A stretch of DNA of 64,000 nucleotides from Rhodocyclaceae bacterium (GCA_006218025.1 VBWA01000022.1:32107-96106); one strand, 5' to 3'. Counted from the first letter of the stretch, positions 10,090-19,319 are shown. Numbers and translations: made by a program. The notes: generated from the letters alone by a model not told the origin.

Positions 10090-12825
10090 TCAACCGCTGA
10101 CCGGAAGCAGAACTTCCGTCTGCGCCGCCAGGCGCTTCAGCTCCGGCAGGCAGGAACCGCAGTTGGTGCCGCACTGGCTTTTTTTCTGCAGCGCCGCGAG
10201 GTCGAGGCCGGCCGCCAGATCGGCGCGGATTTCGCTTTCCGAAACATCGAAGCAGTTGCAGACGATGCGGCCGCGCGCCGGGCCGGCGGCGGGCGGCGTT
10301 GCCAGCGGGGCGAACAGCCATTTGCGCAGCTCGGCGGTGCTGCCGCCCCTGGCGATGAGGTCGAGCAGCCAGTCGGTGGCGCGGATTTCATTGCATAACA
10401 GGGCCCCGGCGAGGCGGTCGTCCTCGATCAGGGCGCGCTTGGCGATGCCGCGCCGGGCATCGTTGAAGGCCAGCATTTGCGTAGAGTCGAGACCCATTGC
10501 GGCGGCGAGTTCGGCCAGCAGTTCCGGCGCCGGCAAGGCGCTGCCGGCGCCGCCCCAGGCGCGCAGCACGACCACCGTGGACTCGCGGCCGGCGAGGGTC
10601 AGCGTGGCATGGTCGAAGCGGGCCAGCCATGAGTGCAGGGCGGCATGCAGGCCGCCACTGTCGTCACGGCGCATGGCGACGAGCTGCCAGCCGGTGGCGA
10701 ACTTTTCCACCTGCACCGCGGCGTGCTTGAATTCGGGCTGGCGCGAGACCGGATCGGTGGCCGGCAGGGTCAGGGCATTGATGCCGAGGCCGCTCATGTA
10801 GCGTCCGCCCCAGTGCATCGGCACATAGGTCTGCGCCGGACGCAGCGTGGCCGAGGCCGCCGCGCGCAGCAGCAGCGAGCCGCGCTTGCCCTTGAGCCGC
10901 ACCAGGTCGCCCTCGACGATGCCGCGCCGTTCCATGTCGCGCGGATGCATTTCGATGGCCGGTTCCGGGGCGTGGGCGTGCAGGCGCGAGACGACGCCGG
11001 TACGGCTCATGCCGTGCCACTGGTCGCGCAGGCGGCCGGTGTTGAGATGCAGCGGATGGCGCGGGTCGGTGGCCTCGGCCGGCGGCCGGTGCTCGACTTT
11101 CGTGAAGTGGGCGCGGCCGCTGGCGGTGGGATACAGGCCATCGGCGTAGAGACGCGCCGTACCGCTGGCGGCGCCGGTGGGCAGCGGCCATTGCTGCGGC
11201 CCGGCCTGTTCGAGCAGCGCATACGAGAGGCCGCCGATGTCGAGGTCGCGGCCGACGGTGCTGGCGCGGTGCTCGTCGAAAATCTGCTCGACGTTCGCGT
11301 AGGGAAACAGCGTGTCGCCGTCCCGTGAGCGCCGACTCTTGAGCTTGGGTTCCAATCGCCGTGCGAAATCGACCGCGATCTTCCAGTCGGCGGTCGCCTC
11401 GCCCGGTGCGGCGACCGCCGCGCGCACACGTGAAATTCGGCGCTCGGAGTTGGTCACCGTGCCCTCCTTCTCGCCCCAGCCGGCGGCCGGCAGCAGCAGG
11501 TCGGCGAAGGCCGCCGTGTCGGTATCGGCGCTGACTTCCTGAACCACGACAAAGGGACATTTCGCCAGTGCCTCATGCACGCGGTTCAGGTCGGGCAGCG
11601 ACTGCGCCGGATTGGTGCAGGCGATCCACAGCGCCTTGATCTCGCCGCGATGCACGGCCTCGAACAGCTCGACCGCAGCGAGGCCCGGCGTGGCCGGCAC
11701 ATCATCCACACCCCAAAGCCGTGCAACTTCGGCACGATGCTCCGGGTTGCTCATGTCGCGATGCGCTGACAGCAAATTGGCCAGGCCGCCGACCTCGCGC
11801 CCGCCCATCGCATTGGGCTGGCCGGTCAGCGAGAAGGGGCCGCAGCCGGGCTTGCCGATCTTGCCGGTGGCGAGATGCAGATGGATGATGGCGGCATTGT
11901 TGTCGGTGCCGTGGCTGGACTGGTTGAGGCCCTGACAGTAGAGCGAGAGCGCGGCCGGCGCCTGGCCGAACCAGCGCGCGGCGGTGGCGATGTCGTCCGC
12001 TTTGACACCGCAGATGTCGGCCGCCATGGCCGGCGTGTAGTCGCGCACCAGGGTCTTCAGCGCGTCGAAGCCTTCGGTGTGGGCGCGGATGTAGTCGAGG
12101 TCGACCATGTCTTCCCACAGCAGCACGTGCAGCATCGCGTTGTAGAGCGCGATGTCGGTGCCTGGCAGGATCGCGAGGTGCAGGTCGGCGGCCTCGGCCG
12201 TGTCGGTGCGGCGCGGGTCGACCACGATCAGCTTCATCTGCGGGTTGGCCGCGCGCGCATCCTCGATGCGGCGAAACAGCACCGGATGCGCCCAGGCCGT
12301 GTTGGACCCGGCGATCAGCAGGCAGTCGGCATGGGCGATGTCCTCGTAGGAACACGGCGGCGCATCGGCGCCCAGCGTGGCCTTGTAGCCGGACACGGCG
12401 GAGCTCATGCACAGGCGCGAATTGGTATCGACGTTGTTGGTGCCGATCAGCCCCTTGGCCAGCTTGTTGAAGACGTAATAGTCCTCGGTCAGCAACTGGC
12501 CGCTGATGTAGAAGGCGACGCTGTCGGGGCCATGCTCCGCGATGGCTTGCGCGAACTGCTCGGCAGCGTGATCGAGCGCGGCGTCCCAGCTCACGCGTTC
12601 GCGCACCGCTGTTTTTTCGCGGCGCAGTTGCGGATGCACGAGGCGCTGCGCCATCGCCTGCGGCGTCATGGTCAGGTGCAGCGTACCGCCCTTGGTGCAC
12701 ATGCGGCCGAAGTTCGCCGGGTGATCGGGATCGCCGCGCACGCCGGTGATGCGGGTCTCATCGTGTTCGATGATCACACCGCAGCCGACTCCACAGTAGG
12801 GGCAAGTACTCTTTGTTTCCTTCAT
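10090..12825 (-). CDS. nasA: assimilatory nitrate reductase catalytic subunit
   Basis: 911 aa, cytoplasmic molybdopterin oxidoreductase reducing nitrate to nitrite. The N-terminal [4Fe-4S] motif is Cys8, Cys11, Cys15 and Cys43 (TCPYCGVGCGV...GRMCTKGG), followed by the MGD-binding body and the molydopterin dinucleotide-binding domain. A C-terminal BFD-like [2Fe-2S] module (IVCNCFDVSE...CGTNCGSC) can receive electrons. It is the last gene of the nrtA-globin-nrtBD-nirBD-nasA operon. The start MKETKST is used because upstream codons fall in a repeat palindrome. A dispersed repeat copy is read in frame as KSRRSRDGDTLF around residue 500. Confidence 0.95.
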   Translation of the reverse strand: MKETKSTCPYCGVGCGVIIEHDETRITGVRGDPDHPANFGRMCTKGGTLHLTMTPQAMAQRLVHPQLRREKTAVRERVSWDAALDHAAEQFAQAIAEHGPDSVAFYISGQLLTEDYYVFNKLAKGLIGTNNVDTNSRLCMSSAVSGYKATLGADAPPCSYEDIAHADCLLIAGSNTAWAHPVLFRRIEDARAANPQMKLIVVDPRRTDTAEAADLHLAILPGTDIALYNAMLHVLLWEDMVDLDYIRAHTEGFDALKTLVRDYTPAMAADICGVKADDIATAARWFGQAPAALSLYCQGLNQSSHGTDNNAAIIHLHLATGKIGKPGCGPFSLTGQPNAMGGREVGGLANLLSAHRDMSNPEHRAEVARLWGVDDVPATPGLAAVELFEAVHRGEIKALWIACTNPAQSLPDLNRVHEALAKCPFVVVQEVSADTDTAAFADLLLPAAGWGEKEGTVTNSERRISRVRAAVAAPGEATADWKIAVDFARRLEPKLKSRRSRDGDTLFPYANVEQIFDEHRASTVGRDLDIGGLSYALLEQAGPQQWPLPTGAASGTARLYADGLYPTASGRAHFTKVEHRPPAEATDPRHPLHLNTGRLRDQWHGMSRTGVVSRLHAHAPEPAIEMHPRDMERRGIVEGDLVRLKGKRGSLLLRAAASATLRPAQTYVPMHWGGRYMSGLGINALTLPATDPVSRQPEFKHAAVQVEKFATGWQLVAMRRDDSGGLHAALHSWLARFDHATLTLAGRESTVVVLRAWGGAGSALPAPELLAELAAAMGLDSTQMLAFNDARRGIAKRALIEDDRLAGALLCNEIRATDWLLDLIARGGSTAELRKWLFAPLATPPAAGPARGRIVCNCFDVSESEIRADLAAGLDLAALQKKSQCGTNCGSCLPELKRLAAQTEVLLPVSG
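11315..11340 (-). repeat. dispersed repeat copy inside nasA
   Basis: Copy in the sense direction of nasA, read in frame as SRRSRDGD; it lies in a region that joins conserved blocks of the reductase. Confidence 0.7.
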
Positions 12826-12841
12826 GACAAAACCTGTATAT

Positions 12842-12918
12842 CCGCAGATTACGCAGATTGACGCAGATGAGTTCAAACCCGGTCTGCTTTTATCTGCGTC
12901 AATCTGCGAAATCTGCGG
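12842..12918. repeat. 27-bp-arm palindrome of the widespread ATCTGCG-type repeat
   Basis: Arms at 12842-12868 and 12892-12918 match at 26 of 27 bases; each arm repeats GCAGATT/ATCTGCG motifs. Such elements occur in many environmental bacteria and give spurious reading frames with ICxICG phrases. Here it separates nirD from nasA and would form a strong RNA hairpin within the operon. Confidence 0.85.
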
Positions 12919-12932
12919 ACTGCCTTTCATAC

Positions 12933-12960
12933 AAAAGTCGGCGCTGGCGACACGGCGATC
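12933..12960 (+). repeat. dispersed repeat copy at the nirD 3' end
   Basis: AAAAGTCGGCGCTGGCG followed by ACACGGCGATC. It abuts the nirD stop codon, immediately after the large palindrome. Confidence 0.85.
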
Positions 12961-13270
12961 ATGTGAGCTGCAACCACACCGCGCCGCCGTCCAGCTTCAC
13001 CTCGAAGCGGCGCGCACAGCCCTCGTCCGGCGCCGCGGCCTCGCCGTCCTTGAGGCCGATCTTGAAGCCGTGCAGCGGACAGGTCACGGTCTCGCCATGG
13101 ACGATGCCCTGCGACAGCGGCCCGCCTTTGTGCGGGCATTTGTCGTGCAGGCCGAAGACCTTGTCGTCCGCAGTGCGGAAGATCGCGATGTCGCCCTGCG
13201 ACGAAGCCACGACGCGGCTGCCCTGCGGCGCGATCTCGTCGAGCGCGCACACCTTGATCCAGCCGTTCAT
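12959..13270 (-). CDS. nirD: nitrite reductase [NAD(P)H] small subunit
   Basis: 103 aa Rieske-fold protein, partner of NirB in reduction of nitrite to ammonium. Unlike enterobacterial NirD, the Rieske ligands are all present: CPHKGG (Cys45, His47) and CPLHGF (Cys64, His67), so it probably carries a [2Fe-2S] cluster. The ATG overlaps the nirB stop by 4 bases and is preceded by GGAGG. Confidence 0.93.
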   Translation of the reverse strand: MNGWIKVCALDEIAPQGSRVVASSQGDIAIFRTADDKVFGLHDKCPHKGGPLSQGIVHGETVTCPLHGFKIGLKDGEAAAPDEGCARRFEVKLDGGAVWLQLT

Positions 13271-15735
13271 GCCGTCACCTCCGCCGCGACTTCCTTGATC
13301 CTGATGACTTCGTACTCGCGGCGCACCGCCGGCTTGGCCACCGCCGCCTGCCACGGATCTTCGTAGTCCTGCAGCGCGAACAACAGGCGCTCGAACAAGT
13401 CCTTGCGCTTCTGCGGATCACTGACCACCGCCGCCTTGACATGGTCGAGGCCGACGCGGGCGACGTAATGACAGGTGCGTTCGAGGTAGAAGCCTTCCTC
13501 GCGGTAAAGCTGGAGGAAGGCGCCGGAATATTCCATCACCTCCTCGTCCGACTTCACCTTGCAGAGAAACTGGGCCACCTCGGTCTTGATCCCGCCGTTG
13601 CCGGCGATATACAGCTCGTAGCCGGAATCCACGCCGATCACGCCGATGTCCTTGATGCCGGCCTCGGCGCAGTTGCGCGGGCAGCCGGAGACGGCGAGCT
13701 TGACCTTGTGCGGCGCCCCCATGCCGAACAGCATGCGCTCCAGCTTGACGCCCATCGCCATCGAACGCTGCGTGCCGAAGCGGCAGTGCTCGGCGCCGAC
13801 GCAGGTCTTCACGGTGCGGATGCTCTTGCCGTAGGCATGGCCGGAGACCATGCCGGCGGCGCCGAGATCGGCCCAGACCTTGGGCAGGTCTTCCTTTTTG
13901 ATGCCGAGCAGGTCGATGCGCGCACCGCCGGTCATCTTCACCGTCGGCACTTCGTACTTCTCCGCCACGTCGGCGATCACGCGCAGCTCGGCCGGCGTCG
14001 TCAGCCCGCCCCACATGCGCGGCACCACCGAGTAGGTGCCGTCCTTCTGGATGTTGGCATGCGCGCGCTCGTTGATGAAGCGCGACTGCGGATCGTCCTT
14101 CGCCTCGCCGGGCCAGGTCGAGATCAGGTAATAGTTGAGCGCCGGGCGGCAGGACGGGCAGCCGCTGGGCGTCTTCCATTCCATGTAGTGCATCGCGTCG
14201 GGGATGGTGATCAGGTGCCGCTCGCGGATGGTCTGGCGCACGACGCCGTGCGAATGGTCGGTGCAGCCGCACATCGGCTTGTCCTTCGACTCGGACGGCG
14301 TGTAGGCGCCGCCGACGGTCGAGGCCAGGATCTGTTCGACCAGGCCGGTGCAGGAACCGCAGGAACTCGACGCCTTGGTGTGCTTGCGCACATCCTCCAA
14401 TGTGAACAGTCCGTGGCCCTTGATCGCCTTGACGATGTCGCCCTTGCACACGCCGTTGCAACCGCAGACCTGGGCATCGTCGGCCATGGCGGCGGCCTTC
14501 GACACACCGGCATGGCCGACGTCGCCGACATGATTCTGGCCGAACATCAGGTGATCGCGGATTTCGTGGATGTTCTGGCCGTCCTTGACCAGCTGGAAAT
14601 ACCAGGCGCCGTCGGCCGTGTCGCCATAGAGCACGGCGCCGACGAGAACGTCGTTCTTCACCACCAGTTTCTTGTACACGCCGCCCGAGGGATCGTTCAA
14701 CACGATCTCGTCCGCGCCCTCGCCGCCCATGAAGTTTCCGGCGGAGAAGAGGTCGATGCCGGTCACCTTGAGCTTGGTCGACGTGACCGATCCCGTATAA
14801 CGCGCGATGCCGAAGTTCGCCAGATGGTTGGCGCAGACCTTGGCCTGCTCGAACAGCGGCGCCACGAGACCGTAGGCGATGCCGCGGTGCGCCACGCATT
14901 CGCCGACGGCGTAGATGCGCGGGTCATAGGTCTGCATCGTGTCGTTGACCACGATGCCGCGATTGCAGTAAATCTTTGCCGATTCGGCCAGCGCGGTGTT
15001 GGGGCGGATGCCGGCCGCCATCACCACGAGGTCGGCGGGAATTTCGAGGCCGTCCTTGAAGCGCAGCGCGGCCACCCGCCCCGATTCACCGCGGATCAGC
15101 GCCTCGGTCTGCTTCTCCAGCAGGAACTTGAGGCCGCGCGCCTCCAATGAGGTCTTCAGCATGTCGGCCGCGGCGCGGTCGAGCTGGCGCTCCATCAGCC
15201 ACGGCATCAGATGCACCACGGTGACGTCCATGCCGCGCAAGCGCAGGCCGTTGGCCGCTTCGAGCCCGAGCAGGCCGCCGCCGATCACCACCGCATGCTT
15301 GTGCGTGGCGGCGGTGGCGATCATCTCGTCGGTATCGCGGATGTCGCGATAGCTGATCACGCCGGGCAGGTCGCGGCCGGGTATCGGCAGGATGAAGGGC
15401 GTCGAGCCGGTGGCGAGCAGCAGGCGGTCGTACTCTTCCTCGGTGCCGTCGCTGGCGATCACCTTGCGCGCGGCGCGATCGATCTTGGTCACGGTCTTGC
15501 CGGTGTACAAGCCGATCTGATTGTCCGCGTACCACTGCAGCGGATTGAGGATGATGTCCTGGATGGTCATCTCGCCCGCCAGCACCGGCGAGAGCAGGAT
15601 GCGGTTGTAGTTGCCGTGCGGCTCGGCGCCGAAGACGGTGATGTCGTAGAGGTCGGGCGCGAGCTTGAGCAGCTCCTCCACGGCACGGATGCCGGCCATG
15701 CCGTTGCCGACGACGACTAGTTTTTGCTTTCTCAT
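13267..15735 (-). CDS. nirB: nitrite reductase [NAD(P)H] large subunit
   Basis: 822 aa, cytoplasmic siroheme nitrite reductase forming ammonium. Order: FAD/NAD(P)H-binding domain (VVVGNGMAGIRAVEELL, VVIGGGLLGLEAANGL), two BFD-like [2Fe-2S] regions (CGCNGVCKGDIVKAI, SSSCGSCTGLVEQIL), and the sulfite/nitrite reductase halves with siroheme-[4Fe-4S] cysteines in TCVGAEHCRFG and SGCPRNCAEA. The start is preceded by GGAGG at 8 bases. It lies 115 bases after nrtD, a gap that carries two hairpins. Confidence 0.96.
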   Translation of the reverse strand: MRKQKLVVVGNGMAGIRAVEELLKLAPDLYDITVFGAEPHGNYNRILLSPVLAGEMTIQDIILNPLQWYADNQIGLYTGKTVTKIDRAARKVIASDGTEEEYDRLLLATGSTPFILPIPGRDLPGVISYRDIRDTDEMIATAATHKHAVVIGGGLLGLEAANGLRLRGMDVTVVHLMPWLMERQLDRAAADMLKTSLEARGLKFLLEKQTEALIRGESGRVAALRFKDGLEIPADLVVMAAGIRPNTALAESAKIYCNRGIVVNDTMQTYDPRIYAVGECVAHRGIAYGLVAPLFEQAKVCANHLANFGIARYTGSVTSTKLKVTGIDLFSAGNFMGGEGADEIVLNDPSGGVYKKLVVKNDVLVGAVLYGDTADGAWYFQLVKDGQNIHEIRDHLMFGQNHVGDVGHAGVSKAAAMADDAQVCGCNGVCKGDIVKAIKGHGLFTLEDVRKHTKASSSCGSCTGLVEQILASTVGGAYTPSESKDKPMCGCTDHSHGVVRQTIRERHLITIPDAMHYMEWKTPSGCPSCRPALNYYLISTWPGEAKDDPQSRFINERAHANIQKDGTYSVVPRMWGGLTTPAELRVIADVAEKYEVPTVKMTGGARIDLLGIKKEDLPKVWADLGAAGMVSGHAYGKSIRTVKTCVGAEHCRFGTQRSMAMGVKLERMLFGMGAPHKVKLAVSGCPRNCAEAGIKDIGVIGVDSGYELYIAGNGGIKTEVAQFLCKVKSDEEVMEYSGAFLQLYREEGFYLERTCHYVARVGLDHVKAAVVSDPQKRKDLFERLLFALQDYEDPWQAAVAKPAVRREYEVIRIKEVAAEVTA

Positions 15736-15784
15736 GCTGCCTCCGCAGGGCCGCCCCAAGGGGGCAGCAAGTCATTGAACCGGA

Positions 15785-15832
15785 GCGGGCAAGGCCCGCG
15801 AACCATAGTCACCCCCTTCCTCGGGAAGGGGG
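15785..15832. repeat. pair of perfect hairpins between nrtD and nirB
   Basis: GCGGGC/GCCCGC with a 3-base loop (15785-15799) and CCCCCTTCC/GGAAGGGGG with a TCG loop (15812-15832). They lie within the operon, and no T-run follows in the direction of transcription. They may protect or process the mRNA. Confidence 0.6.
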
Positions 15833-15850
15833 ATGGGGGGAAGGTCATAT

Positions 15851-16645
15851 TCAGGCCGCCTTTTTCAGTTGCTTGCGGTAAAGGAATTCGAACACCGCGG
15901 CGCGGTAGTCGGCGAAGCGGCTGTCGTGCGCCAGCGCCAGGCGATCGCGCGGGCGCTCGAGCTGCACCTCGACGATCTCGCCGATGGTGGCCGCCGGGCC
16001 GTTGGTCATCATCACGATGCGGTCCGACAGCAGCACGGCCTCGTCGACGTCGTGGGTCACCATCACCACCGTGGCGCCGGTCTTGGCCATCACGCCATTG
16101 AGCTCGTCCTGCAGCGCGGCGCGGGTCAGCGCATCCAACGCGCCGAAGGGCTCGTCCATCAGCAGGATCTTCGGCTCCATGGCGAAGGCGCGCGCGATGC
16201 CGACGCGCTGCTTCATGCCGCCCGAGATCTCGTGCGGGAACTTGTGCAGGGCATGCTCCATGTGCACCATCGCCAGCGCCGCCTCGACGCGAGCCTTGAG
16301 CTTCGGCTTGCCCTCCTTGCGGCCGAAGACCTGCTCGACGCCGAGCATGACGTTTTCGAAGCAGGTCATCCAGGGCAGCAGGCTGTGGTTCTGGAACACC
16401 ACGGCGCGCTCCGGCGCGGGACCCGCGATCTCGCGGTTGTCGCAGAGCAGCAGCCCGCTGCTGGGCAGCGTGAGGCCCGCGATCAGGTTCAGCAGCGTGC
16501 TCTTGCCGCAGCCGGAGTGGCCGATCAGCGAGACCACCTCGCGCGGCCGGATGTCGAGATTGATGTCGCGCAGCGCAGTGAATTTTCCGCTGCGGGTGTT
16601 GAAGGTCTGGCCGACGTTCTCGATCTTGACGATGGGCTTGTTCAT
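15851..16645 (-). CDS. nrtD: nitrate ABC transporter ATP-binding protein
   Basis: 264 aa ATPase of the NrtABCD/SsuB type. Walker A GHSGCGKST (42-50), Q-loop VFQNHSLLPW, signature ISGGMKQRVGIARA, Walker B ILLMDEPFGALD and the switch His in VTHDVDEA are all intact. It energises uptake of nitrate through NrtB. It is a single ATPase; no NrtC fusion is present, so it probably works as a homodimer. AAGGAG precedes the start and it follows nrtB by 12 bases. Confidence 0.93.
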   Translation of the reverse strand: MNKPIVKIENVGQTFNTRSGKFTALRDINLDIRPREVVSLIGHSGCGKSTLLNLIAGLTLPSSGLLLCDNREIAGPAPERAVVFQNHSLLPWMTCFENVMLGVEQVFGRKEGKPKLKARVEAALAMVHMEHALHKFPHEISGGMKQRVGIARAFAMEPKILLMDEPFGALDALTRAALQDELNGVMAKTGATVVMVTHDVDEAVLLSDRIVMMTNGPAATIGEIVEVQLERPRDRLALAHDSRFADYRAAVFEFLYRKQLKKAA

Positions 16646-16657
16646 GATGTCGGCTCC

Positions 16658-17560
16658 TTAACGGGATTCGTAGCTGAAGCGTTTGGCCAGCATCAGCAAC
16701 ATGGTTTCCAGCACCAGGCCGACGATGCCGATGACGAAGATGGCGATGACGATGTGCTCGACCTTGAGGTTGTTCCACTCGTCCCAGACCCAGAAGCCGA
16801 TGCCGACACCGCCGGTGAGCATTTCCGCGGCGACGATCACCAGCCACGCGGTGCCGATCGACAGGCGGATGCCGGTCAGCATGTAGGGCAGCACGGCAGG
16901 GAAAAGGATCTTCGTGATCACCTTGGTTTCCGGCAGGCCGAGCACACGCGCGACGTTGAGGTAATCCTGCGGCACGCGCTGCACGCCCTGTGCGGTATTG
17001 AGGATCATGGGCCAGATCGAGCAGATGAAAATGGTCCAGGTCGCCGCCGGATCGGCCTTCTGGAACACCAGCAGGCCGATCGGCAGCCAGGCCAAGGGCG
17101 AGACCGGACGCAGCAGGCTGATGATCGGCTCGAACATGCGGTTCATGAAGGTGAAGCGGCCGAGCAGGAAGCCCATCGGAATGCCGACCAGGGCGGCGAA
17201 GCCGAAGCCGATGCCGACGCGCTGCAGCGACGAAAGCACGTTCCAGCCGATGCCCTGGTCGTTCGGCCCGTTGCGGTAGAACGGATCGGCGAACAGCTTG
17301 AGCGCCGCGGCCCAGGTCTTGTCCGGACCCGGGATGTTGCCCGACTTGATCGCCACCAGCGCCCAGATGCCTATCATCAGCGCGACGCCGAACAAGGGTG
17401 GAATCACCACCCGCAGGACCTCGCGCAGGCGTTCGCCGGGCCGCGTCGCCGGCTCGACCAGAGCCGACGCAGGAGTCGGCGCTGGCACTACGGCGGCTTT
17501 GACCGCCACAGGCTCCGCCGCGGCAGGCGCTTCGACCAGCTTCAATGCAATGGTACTCAT
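16658..17560 (-). CDS. nrtB: nitrate ABC transporter permease
   Basis: 300 aa inner-membrane permease with six or so hydrophobic segments and the EAA-type loop (YLNVARVLGLPETKVITKILFPAVLPYMLTGIRL) that contacts NrtD. The start at 17560 is preferred because GGAGAG precedes it; an ATG 4 codons earlier is also possible. The N-terminal ~45 residues are a Pro/Ala-rich cytoplasmic extension containing a dispersed repeat copy read as AVVPAPTPAS. Confidence 0.93.
   Translation of the reverse strand: MSTIALKLVEAPAAAEPVAVKAAVVPAPTPASALVEPATRPGERLREVLRVVIPPLFGVALMIGIWALVAIKSGNIPGPDKTWAAALKLFADPFYRNGPNDQGIGWNVLSSLQRVGIGFGFAALVGIPMGFLLGRFTFMNRMFEPIISLLRPVSPLAWLPIGLLVFQKADPAATWTIFICSIWPMILNTAQGVQRVPQDYLNVARVLGLPETKVITKILFPAVLPYMLTGIRLSIGTAWLVIVAAEMLTGGVGIGFWVWDEWNNLKVEHIVIAIFVIGIVGLVLETMLLMLAKRFSYESR
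17473..17498 (+). repeat. dispersed repeat copy inside nrtB
   Basis: GAGTCGGCGCTGGCACTACGGCGGC, antisense to nrtB and read in frame as AAVVPAPTP within the low-complexity N-terminal extension. Confidence 0.7.
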
Positions 17561-17593
17561 TTCGCTCTCCATTTCATTGTCTAGGCGGCGCGC

Positions 17594-18007
17594 TCACGCG
17601 GGAGCGCAGGCGGCCTGCTTCATGACCGAGGCCAGCGTGCCGTAGGCATGGGTCCATGCTTCCCGGGTGGCCGGGGTGAAATGCTCGCCAAGGCCTTTTT
17701 CCAGGGTCCACAGCAGCGCGGTGCCGACGGTGTCGTAGTGCGATTCGGTCACGCCGTAGTCGACGTGGCGGCGGCCGAGATTCTCGACCGCCCCGAGCAG
17801 GGGCTCGAGGTTATCGAGGCTGTTGACGACCATGTTGAGCATCGTCATCAGCTTGCTGCCCTGTTCTGCCATGTCTCCCTTGAACATGGGACGCAGCGAG
17901 GGATCGAGCTCGAACAGGCGCCCGTAGAACAATTCCGCCGCGGCTTCCTTGATCGGGAGGACCTTCTGCCAGCTGACGCGTACCAGTGCAATTTTTTCCG
18001 GACTCAT
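17594..18007 (-). CDS. single-domain bacterial globin
   Basis: 137 aa, Vitreoscilla-type single-domain hemoglobin without a reductase domain. Recognisable features are the N-terminal helix SPEKIALVRVSWQKVLP, CD-region RPMFKGDMAEQG with a distal-side Gln candidate, and the proximal His in GRRHVDYGV. Such proteins bind O2 or NO. It lies 22 bases after nrtA and 33 before nrtB, so it is expressed with the nitrate uptake genes; protection from NO made by side reactions is a reasonable inference. AGGAGA precedes the start. Confidence 0.92.
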   Translation of the reverse strand: MSPEKIALVRVSWQKVLPIKEAAAELFYGRLFELDPSLRPMFKGDMAEQGSKLMTMLNMVVNSLDNLEPLLGAVENLGRRHVDYGVTESHYDTVGTALLWTLEKGLGEHFTPATREAWTHAYGTLASVMKQAACAPA

Positions 18008-18029
18008 GACTGATTTCTCCTGTGAATGT

Positions 18030-19319
18030 TCAAGCTCTGACCTTGAAGGACGCCGCGTACTTCTTCGGGTCCTTGCCGTCCCACACCACGCCATCGATCA
18101 GCTTGTGGCTGCGCATGTCGCTCTTCGGCACTGCCACGCCGGCGGCTGTGGCCGCCTGCTTGTAGATGTCGATGCGATTGACCTTCTTCGCCACGGCCAG
18201 GTAATCGGGGTCGTCCTTGAGCAGGCCCCAGCGCTTGTGCTGGGTCATGAACCACATGGCATCCGACAGGTAGGGGAAGGTCGCATTGCCGTCGTTGAAG
18301 AACTTCATCGCGTTCTTGTCGTCCCAGGTCCGATTCTGCGCACCCGGCAGGCCGTTGTTGTAGCGGCCGAGCATGCGCGCCACGATCACGTCGGCATCGG
18401 TATTGACGTAGGCCTTGCTCGCCACCGTGTCGGCGGTCTTCTGCTTGTTGGCGAGTGAGGCGTCGATCCACTTGCCGGCATCGATGATCGCCGCCGTCAT
18501 GGCGCGCGCGGTGTTGGGGTTCTTCGCCGTCCACTCCGCCGTGGTGCCGAGCACCTTCTCCGGGTGGTCGACCCAGATGTCCTGCGTCGTCACCGCGGTG
18601 AAGCCGATGTTATCCACGATCGCGCGGTTGCCCCAGGGCTCGCCGACGCAGAAGCCGTCCATGTTGCCGACGCGCATGTTGGCCACCATCTCCTGGGCCG
18701 CCAGCCAGTAGTAGAGCCACATCGCGTGGGTACCGGTGGGGAAGGTCTGGGCGAAGGTGTATTCGCGTTCCTTCTTCGCCACCAGCTTGGCCAGGGACGC
18801 GCCGTCGATGGCGCCCTTGTCCCTGAGCTGGTTCGACAGCGTGATGGCCTGGCCGTTCTGGTTCAGGGTCATCAGCACGTTCATGTCCTTCTTCGGCCCG
18901 CCGATCCCCAGTTGCACGCCATAGACCAGGCCGTAGAGCACATGGGCGGCGTCGAGCTCACCGTTCACCAGCTTGTCGCGCACGGAGGCCCAGGAGGCTT
19001 CCTTGGTCGGGATGATCTTGATGCCGTATTTCTCGTCGAACTTATTCACCGCCGCCATGACGACCGAGGAGCAATCGGTCAGCGGGATGAAGCCGATGCG
19101 CACTTCCTTCTTCTCGGGCGCATCGGAACCGGCGGCCCAGGCGCCCCCGCTACGTAAACCCGGTACTCCGGGCGGCACCATGCTCATGAGCGCCGCTCCG
19201 CCGGCGAGTTGCAGGAAGTCGCGCCGCGAAGGCCCCGTACCGGCAGGTGCGGAAAGCTCGACAGTAGGGGTAGGCACGCTGGTCGCAAAGTTTGTGGGGT
19301 GCTTGTCGTCATGGCTCAT
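18030..19319 (-). CDS. nrtA: nitrate ABC transporter substrate-binding protein
   Basis: 429 aa. A twin-arginine motif SRRDFLQLAGG (Arg32-Arg33) followed by a hydrophobic stretch and AWA cleavage region implies Tat export to the periplasm. The mature part is an NrtA/SsuA-like binding domain (VRIGFIPLTDCSSVVMAA, GNMDGFCVGEPWGNRAI) that delivers nitrate to NrtBD. It is the first gene of the operon, about 170 bases after a sigma-54 promoter and ANTAR-type leader. GGAG precedes the ATG. Confidence 0.95.
   Translation of the reverse strand: MSHDDKHPTNFATSVPTPTVELSAPAGTGPSRRDFLQLAGGAALMSMVPPGVPGLRSGGAWAAGSDAPEKKEVRIGFIPLTDCSSVVMAAVNKFDEKYGIKIIPTKEASWASVRDKLVNGELDAAHVLYGLVYGVQLGIGGPKKDMNVLMTLNQNGQAITLSNQLRDKGAIDGASLAKLVAKKEREYTFAQTFPTGTHAMWLYYWLAAQEMVANMRVGNMDGFCVGEPWGNRAIVDNIGFTAVTTQDIWVDHPEKVLGTTAEWTAKNPNTARAMTAAIIDAGKWIDASLANKQKTADTVASKAYVNTDADVIVARMLGRYNNGLPGAQNRTWDDKNAMKFFNDGNATFPYLSDAMWFMTQHKRWGLLKDDPDYLAVAKKVNRIDIYKQAATAAGVAVPKSDMRSHKLIDGVVWDGKDPKKYAASFKVRA

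Noticed and set aside
15833..17584. 583-codon open frame antisense to nrtBD
   Set aside because: Low-complexity His/Asp/Arg-rich translation typical of an antisense shadow; contains the repeat-derived SRRWHYG phrase.
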